NCBI GenBank assembly: GCA_964017045.1
Contig: OZ024807.1
Span: 4,898,481 to 4,962,480, forward strand
DNA: 64,000 bases
Reading direction: 5' to 3'
From: Omphiscola glabra
Taxonomy: Eukaryota > Mollusca > Gastropoda > Lymnaeidae
A program made the translations under genes and the position numbers. This document shows, piece after piece, positions 58,210 through 64,000 of this stretch. Within the stretch, counting starts at the first letter, position 1. The number at the start of each line of letters is the position of its first letter. The notes beneath the pieces were generated by a model. That model did no database searches. It worked only from the letters and a program-made list of their open reading frames with translations, and had not been told where the DNA came from.

Positions 58210-61200
58210 GTAAGTGAAGTCAATTTTCATTTGAAAGTTCGTTTTTATTCCCAATGGCCTCCGATCGAAATCGAAGAGACTATTGATTTACTATTGACCG
58301 TAGGCCCATAACGCTCTTCACAGAGTTCGATGCCTTTATGTTTTCATAAGATGATACAAATGTGCAGATGGGATTCTCATTCTTATATATATGTGATGGC
58401 ATACCACCTGAGATGAACCAAGAAGTATGCAATAAGTTTAATTCCCTGGGTTCTACTATTTAAATCCGGTTTTTCACATTACTGAAACATTTTTTTTTCA
58501 TAATTCAATACAGTCTTGTAACAGTTTCTACGAATTTCATACCATTACGCATATTTCTGGAAGTTGATTTGAATGAGCAACTATCCAAGTTTGGCGATTT
58601 CCATCCACTCGGAAGGGTCGTATTTTGGTTCTCATGGGTTTAAAAACAACAAGTTTTGTATAGCTTACTTGAGTGGTTAGATATTCAGACTCTTTATACT
58701 TAGAGGATAAAAAATAAAATTAAATATTAAAAATTATAAATTGTTTTTGCAACTGGATTTTTTTTCCTTTGAAATTTAATTTTAATGTTCGACCTTTCAC
58801 ACAGCCCATGAAAATGAAGAGTGGCTACCTTTCGGTGACATATGCTTGTTATTTTCTAATATCCGCTTGGCTCACAACTACGCTAATAGTTACTGTCATG
58901 ACATTGGAGGTGAGCTGTTGAAAATTGAAGATTCGTCAACAAATGAACATCTAGCAGGTACTTTTATAACAACATTTATCGCACGGGGGTAAAGGAAATA
59001 AAATTTAAAAAATGGACTTTACCGCTGATAGCTTTTTAAAACAAGAAAGCAGAGAGCATAGAAAAGAGATAATTCATTATCTGTCCCAGTGTGATATATT
59101 TCTTATCGTTTCTACCTACACGCAGTCTTACATATTGATAATAGTTGAAACAATTTTAGAGGATTTTCCTTTATAAATTTGAAAAATATTTTATTTATTT
59201 ATCTATTTAGACTTTACAAAATCTTAAACTTAAAACCAACATTTCCTGAATAATTCTTAAAACATGGCGCCTCAAAGTTCAAATTGTCTCATCATTATAA
59301 ACAGGTCAACAACAGGGTAAAAACTATTCTCAACTCTATCAAATGATGAACGGAGAAGACACTGATAACTCTTCATGTTAAAATCAGTCTATAGTCCAGT
59401 CTAGAATTTTAAAAAACAGTATTATAATTAAACACTTACATCGCAGTACAAATGAAATAAAAACTATGTTTGCTTCCATTTCACATATCAAATATTAATT
59501 CTTGGCTTGATCTTTTTTTTTTTTTTTTTTGTCATTTTAAAACAAAATACAGCCACTATTAAGGACGTTACGTTTATAGCTTCCGATTATTGGATCAACG
59601 CCGTCAAAGGACCGGAGCATCAGACATACGTCATGAAACTCTCACAGGTAGACAAGTGCGGTTCCATAAATATGCACTTAATGGCTGCCTTGTGATAAAT
59701 TAGACGCATAACAACGCATCAGTAACATGATAGATAAGTAGATAATCAGAGTGAGATGTCGACTCTTTTTAAAACTATTACTTTCAAAATTTTAACACTA
59801 AGACTTTGAAATGGGCCCTTTTTAGTTAATTTGTTTGTATGTGAATATAAATGTGAAAAGTACATTCTTTTTTTCTAAACTGTAAAACGTGGTAAAACAA
59901 ATCTCGGGGAATAGGATGAAATTTCAAAATATTTTTAAAAACATTTTGTTTAATAACGGTTAGGTGAATTCAGCAGAATAACAAAAATTAAGTAAAACGA
60001 AAAGAATTATTTTTAAAATATAAAATAAAGACCTCTTTTTATTTTTAAATACATTTCTTGTACATCTATTGTTTTTTTAAATTTTAAAATAAAAACCATT
60101 TTTTCCCAATTTAATGTTTAGTTGCTTCATTGGATTAGAAAAAAAATCCATAAAATGAGAGTGACTTGTTTATTGTTTCAATTAGCCGTCCTCACAAACT
60201 AAACTTTTCTTTGTTCTTCTTCAGAGAACTGTTGAATTGGATACATTCAAAGAGTATAGTTTAGCTCATAACATTTGCAGGAATTCAACACATGTTGAAA
60301 ATTGTCCAACACATGGCAAATTTATGTGTGTTCAAGATATTGGTAATGAGTTTAAGGCAACAAAAATTTAACATAATCTTCTTGATTAATTATATCAAAT
60401 AGTGACAGCTGTCCAGAATGAATGACAAAATAAATTTTAAAAATTCTGCGCTTAAGAATGAAATCATTAATACAACGATAATTATTTTCGGAAAAGGCAT
60501 CATTTATATTTTTTTTTTAAAGGTACTAAACTAATCGTATACATTTCAAACATTTCTAGTGTATGTACGTACGTGATCTAGTGATTGTATATATGTGTGT
60601 GTGAGAGAATTATCTTTGTATGTATGTATGTATGTATGTATGTATTTATGTCAATGTTTCCTTTAAGCTGCGCCACTGCGCAGCTATCTCACAGACACTT
60701 TTGAGTATCCGCGCAGCAAAATTTTATAAAAATAAAATTGAAACGTTACGTTGCACTCTGCAGTTTTTATAACAAATTCATCTATGTTTTTACTTTGATT
60801 CAGATCTATATTTTTGTCTTCTACTTTTAAGTATAATATTGATTTACTTAATTACCGATACATACGGGATCAAGCTAGCCTCGTTTTGAACCACCGCCAC
60901 CATTCATGAAAGTTTCTTGGCGCATACTGAGCAGTGAATGTTTATAAAGTAAATAAATCGCATATCGTTTTAACCGTTACGATTTAACGTCAACTAAGCG
61001 AACTGTCAGCAACATCGCATGCTAGAAAAAGTGTAGATCGAATTTTAAAACGGAATGGCTCAATGAATTTGTGCATGCAGCATTACTAGATTCGTCGTCA
61101 GGACAGACTATCAAGCTGGCTGTTATAATTTGAAATATCGTGAAATTGATGACGTCATTATCTGTAAAAAGTGCTTCAAAAAAGAGGAAATGTGGGAAGC

Positions 61201-64000
61201 CTGGATGCTGGATATCTTAAAAGACTTATCAAGCAAAAAATACACTCAGATGCTGTACAGAGACTTCGTTCTATATAAAGTCAGGAGTGTACTGGGACTG
61301 CCTACAGAAATGGTCGCTGATCGAGGCATGAGACAAGAAGCAGCACAATGTAAAAGTGCTAAAGAAGGCCAGGTTAAAATGTTGATTGACAACGTCCTCT
61401 TGGCTATCAACATGAACACATCTATGAATGCGGTTCAATACATACACAATCATATGGATAAGTATGCCACAGTCCCTGATTTCTGGCGAAGTAAGAATTA
61501 TGCTTTTGAGTTTGTTGATTCTATCGAAACTGTAGTAAAGAATGCTATAATTACCGAACTTTGCAGGAAAGTTCCACACATTAACAATAGACGAGAGCAC
61601 TGATATATCACTGATAAAAATGTTGATCTTATACGCAAATTTTCGGCCATATCCCGGTATTGTTTACAAGACAATTTACAAGACAGTGTTTGTTGGAATT
61701 GTGTTTCTGTGGGCATGTGACTGTAAATCTGTGGAGTCAGCAATAACAGAGTTTTATCAAGAGAATTAATTGGACTTTCAGAAAATGGTTATGTTTACCT
61801 CTGGTGCTGCAACGGTTATGTTAGGAAAGAACAATGGAGTTGCAGCATTTCTTCGCGGACGTATTACAGATCTACCGGAACAACATTGCGTTGCTCACCG
61901 TAAAGATTTAGGCATCGATGATGCTTGCAAACATATAAGTTTAATGGCAGTCATTGAAACATTCCTTAGGACAGTGTACACATTGTTTAGTAGGTCGACA
62001 GTACGGAAAGCTCAGTTTAACTAACTCGTTAAGGTTTTGGAGTGTTATTCCGTATCCTTTAAACAATTGAATGAAATCAGATCGCTTTCGCGGCACTTTG
62101 CTTTAAGAGCATTGCTAAGAAACATACAAGTGCTGACTGAAAACTGTGAGGAGTAGGTGGGCCTTTATAATGATTCAGTTCACAGTACTGTTTAAAGAAA
62201 TTAAAAGATCCGCAGTTTCGAACGGCACTGATTGTCTTTGATGAAGTTGTTGGTGAACTTGCTGAATTATGTAAGCTGCTAAAAAAATCTTACGACCATC
62301 GAGGAATTCCAGTTTGTAAAAACAAGGATCGCTTAACTCCATGCCCAGTACCTTGGTGAAAATGTGTAGTGGTCCGAAGAGGTTGCTGATTGGCTTGCAA
62401 ATGGCGAGAATATAAACATGAGTACCATCCTAAAATTCGTTGAATGTTCATGTTTGCACATGGATTCTCGTTTCCCTGAAAGTGAGTTGATGCAATGGCG
62501 AATCTTTGAGATATCTACGTTAATCGACACTTGAGATTTTAATTTTGGCCAAGAAGAACTTGCAGCACTGGTTTCTAGATTTGCGGCATTCCTGGAAACT
62601 TAGATGAAATGCTGCCGAATGTTAAGGAGTAATATCGTCACTTAAGATTTGTACTTGCAGAGAAAAAAAAAGAAATGTGGGTTGATCCAGACTTTCGTCG
62701 GGATGGTTCGATTGGAATAAATGAGAAGGAATTCGGGAACATTGCCGTTCTTTTGGTCATTTGTGCCACATTTCTTGCACCAAGCGCCGATTGTCAACGT
62801 GGATTCTGTCTAATGAATAATATAAAAATAAAATCTAGAAATAGGATGGAAGAGTTACATTTAGACATGCTTGTGATGATTAAATCGTATCAGAATGGTG
62901 GACATCAGATAACCTTAAATATGTGTATAAAAAATGGACATCGTTGAAAGACAGACGCCAGAGTACCTCCAGAATTGAGTTAATCAAATGACTAGCTGAC
63001 ATTGGCAGTGGGTGTATTGGAATTTAGTTGCTTGGCCCAACGACGGGATAAATAATAGAAGTAACTGTAGCTTTGATTGAAATATTGTGACATTTCTGAT
63101 TATAATTATTTATTTATAGTTCCATTTTTAATTTATTTTTTTTACAATGAAGTTTTTGCACTCAAGTTCATTTATGTAATTTCCTTGTGTGTTTTTGGGC
63201 TGTAAAATTTTGCACACAAAAAATTCATCCTCTAAAACTTTGCACACAACTGTATAATTTTGCACACGAATCAGCAAACCTTAGATGGAACATTGATATA
63301 TGTTTGTATGTATTTATGTATGTTTGTATGTATGTATGTATGTTTGTATGTTTGTATGTATGTATGTGTGTGTGTGTGTGCGTGCGTGTGTGTGTGTGCG
63401 TGCGTGTGTGTGTGTCGTGTGTGTGTGTGTGTCGTGTGTGTGTATGTGTGTGTGTCGTGTGTGTGTATGTGTGTGTGTGTGTGTGTATGTGTGTGTATTA
63501 TGCTAGTTAGTTATGAAGACAGGCAGGTAGGTAAGCAGGTATGTTGGTTGGCGTTAGCTGCGAATATATTGTTGACTCAAATTATATTTGTAAATGATAA
63601 TTATATTTTTTTTAAACTCTTTACAATCTTCACTCTTATTGTTTCGATGAAGACGAGGCTAATTGTACACATAATTGGAGTGGATAATGTTTTAAAAAAC
63701 AATTATTTTATTTTCTTGTACAAAAGAACTTCTAGACACCAAGCATTGTAAACCATCTGAGTTTCAATGTTCAAGTAATAAACGATGCATTGCATCAAAA
63801 TTGGTTTGTGATGGAGATAATGACTGCGAAGATGGTTCTGATGAAATCAAGTGTGGTAGGTTTTTTGGTATTTTTAAAAAGTTTTTTGCGATTTTTTTTT
63901 TTTTATTTCAATGTTGAATTATTTACGATCAAATATTATTTGAGTTCTAATTTGAGATATACCAGAATCACTCAACTTATTTCAGGTCGTGGTGATTTGG
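58137..64000 (+). CDS. Gene C: C-type lectin-like / LDLa protein (3' end outside window)
   Basis: Plus-strand gene with a signal peptide, a C-type lectin-like domain spread over three exons and an LDL-receptor class A repeat, continuing past the window. Exons: 58137-58209, 58805-58957, 59553-59647, 60225-60342, 63736-63855, 63986 onward. Phases run 1, 1, 0, 1, 1 and agree at every junction. The lectin-like domain keeps its framework cysteines but I see no EPN/QPD or WND calcium and sugar motifs, so carbohydrate binding is doubtful. LDLa repeats bind calcium and ligands in known receptors. A 2.6-kb hAT transposon sits in the intron between the lectin and LDLa exons. A secreted or surface recognition role is inferred. 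Confidence 0.75.
58805..58957 (+). CDS. Gene C exon 2: lectin-like domain, N-terminal part
   Basis: Phase 1-1, 153 bp. Encodes [15 protein letters not shown] and [17 protein letters not shown]; the C-x-x-x-G-G-x-L-x-x-I pattern is the start of a C-type lectin-like fold. Donor GTACTT. Confidence 0.75.
59553..59647 (+). CDS. Gene C exon 3: lectin-like domain, middle part
   Basis: Phase 1 to 0, 95 bp. Encodes [25 protein letters not shown] corresponds to the conserved W-I-G-L region. Donor CAG|GTAGAC. Confidence 0.65.
60225..60342 (+). CDS. Gene C exon 4: lectin-like domain, C-terminal part
   Basis: Phase 0 to 1, 118 bp. Encodes [17 protein letters not shown] and GKFMCVQDI, with the closing cysteines of the fold. 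Strong acceptor CTTCTTCAG, donor GTAATG. Confidence 0.7.
60652..63295 (+). mobile_element. hAT transposon, complete but decayed, in gene C intron
   Basis: Terminal inverted repeats CAATGTTTCCTTTAAG and its partner ending TTAGATGGAACATTG, with an imperfect 8-bp target duplication (ATTTATGT / ATATATGT). The body encodes a ZBED/ZNF862-like hAT transposase in pieces. Inserted in a TGTA microsatellite, which now flanks both ends. Same strand as gene C. Confidence 0.85.
61080..62946 (+). pseudogene. hAT transposase relic
   Basis: Open pieces at 61130-61603, 61770-62024 and 62675-62947 in different frames. Recognisable: [33 protein letters not shown] and the C-terminal dimerisation region ([20 protein letters not shown]). 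Stops and frameshifts interrupt it; no intact enzyme remains. Confidence 0.8.
63296..63515. repeat. TGTA / TG microsatellite in gene C intron
   Basis: (TGTA)n passing into (TG)n with TGTCG interruptions. It continues the TGTA tract at 60617-60651 from which it was split by the hAT insertion. Confidence 0.9.
63736..63855 (+). CDS. Gene C exon 5: LDL-receptor class A repeat
   Basis: Phase 1-1, 120 bp, one complete LDLa module: [16 protein letters not shown], then [17 protein letters not shown]. All six cysteines and the calcium-binding D-C-x-D-G-S-D-E motif are present. Donor GTAGGT. Confidence 0.9.
63986..64000 (+). CDS. Gene C exon 6 (partial, runs off the window)
   Basis: Acceptor ACTTATTTCAG followed in phase 1 by codons that give G-R-G-D-L after the last LDLa cysteine. 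Only 15 bp are visible. Confidence 0.5.

Overview
The window is nuclear DNA of an animal. It is AT-rich, gene-poor and full of transposons, with short exons bounded by GT-AG introns. The domain families and repeats (exon-shuffled Ig/FN3 and C-type lectin/LDLa genes, SPIN-like hAT elements, a Gmr1-type LTR retrotransposon) fit a lophotrochozoan, most likely a gastropod mollusc. That taxonomic guess is inference; nothing in the window names a species.

Three genes can be built exon by exon. Two lie head to tail on the minus strand and are paralogues. Gene A (about 18.05 kb down to 5.2 kb) has a signal peptide, six Ig-like domains, one FN3 domain, a transmembrane helix and a short cytoplasmic tail. 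Gene B (about 50.3 kb down to 32.8 kb; its first exon was not found) has seven Ig-like domains, one FN3 domain, a transmembrane helix and a tail that ends in two ITIM-like tyrosine motifs 28 residues apart. Every predicted splice junction in A and B joins in matching phase, and the two genes share the same exon plan near the membrane. The third gene, C, is on the plus strand (58.1 kb to beyond the right edge). It encodes a secreted or surface protein with a signal peptide, a C-type lectin-like domain and an LDL-receptor class A repeat. Together these look like surface recognition molecules; a role in adhesion, allorecognition or immunity is inference.

Between and inside the genes: 1.9-2.2 kb a hAT MITE; 5.7-6.4 kb a 24-bp minisatellite that copies a splice acceptor of gene A; 7.3-7.6 kb a pogo-like MITE; 9.9, 15.9 and 32.6 kb SPIN-like hAT MITEs; 13.6-14.8 kb two minisatellites, one copying a splice donor of gene A; 18.2-19.0 kb a LINE 3' end; 20.37-26.64 kb a full LTR retrotransposon with a 5-bp target duplication, integrase placed before reverse transcriptase, and many inactivating breaks; 26.85-27.24 kb a MITE; 28.6-34.1 kb five unrelated tandem arrays; 39.4-39.6 kb a foldback element; 45-49 kb a duplicated Ig exon with a Helitron helicase relic between the copies; 60.65-63.30 kb a complete but decayed hAT transposon inside an intron of gene C.

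The stretch 51-58 kb holds no gene I can recognise. No tRNA, rRNA or CRISPR feature was seen.
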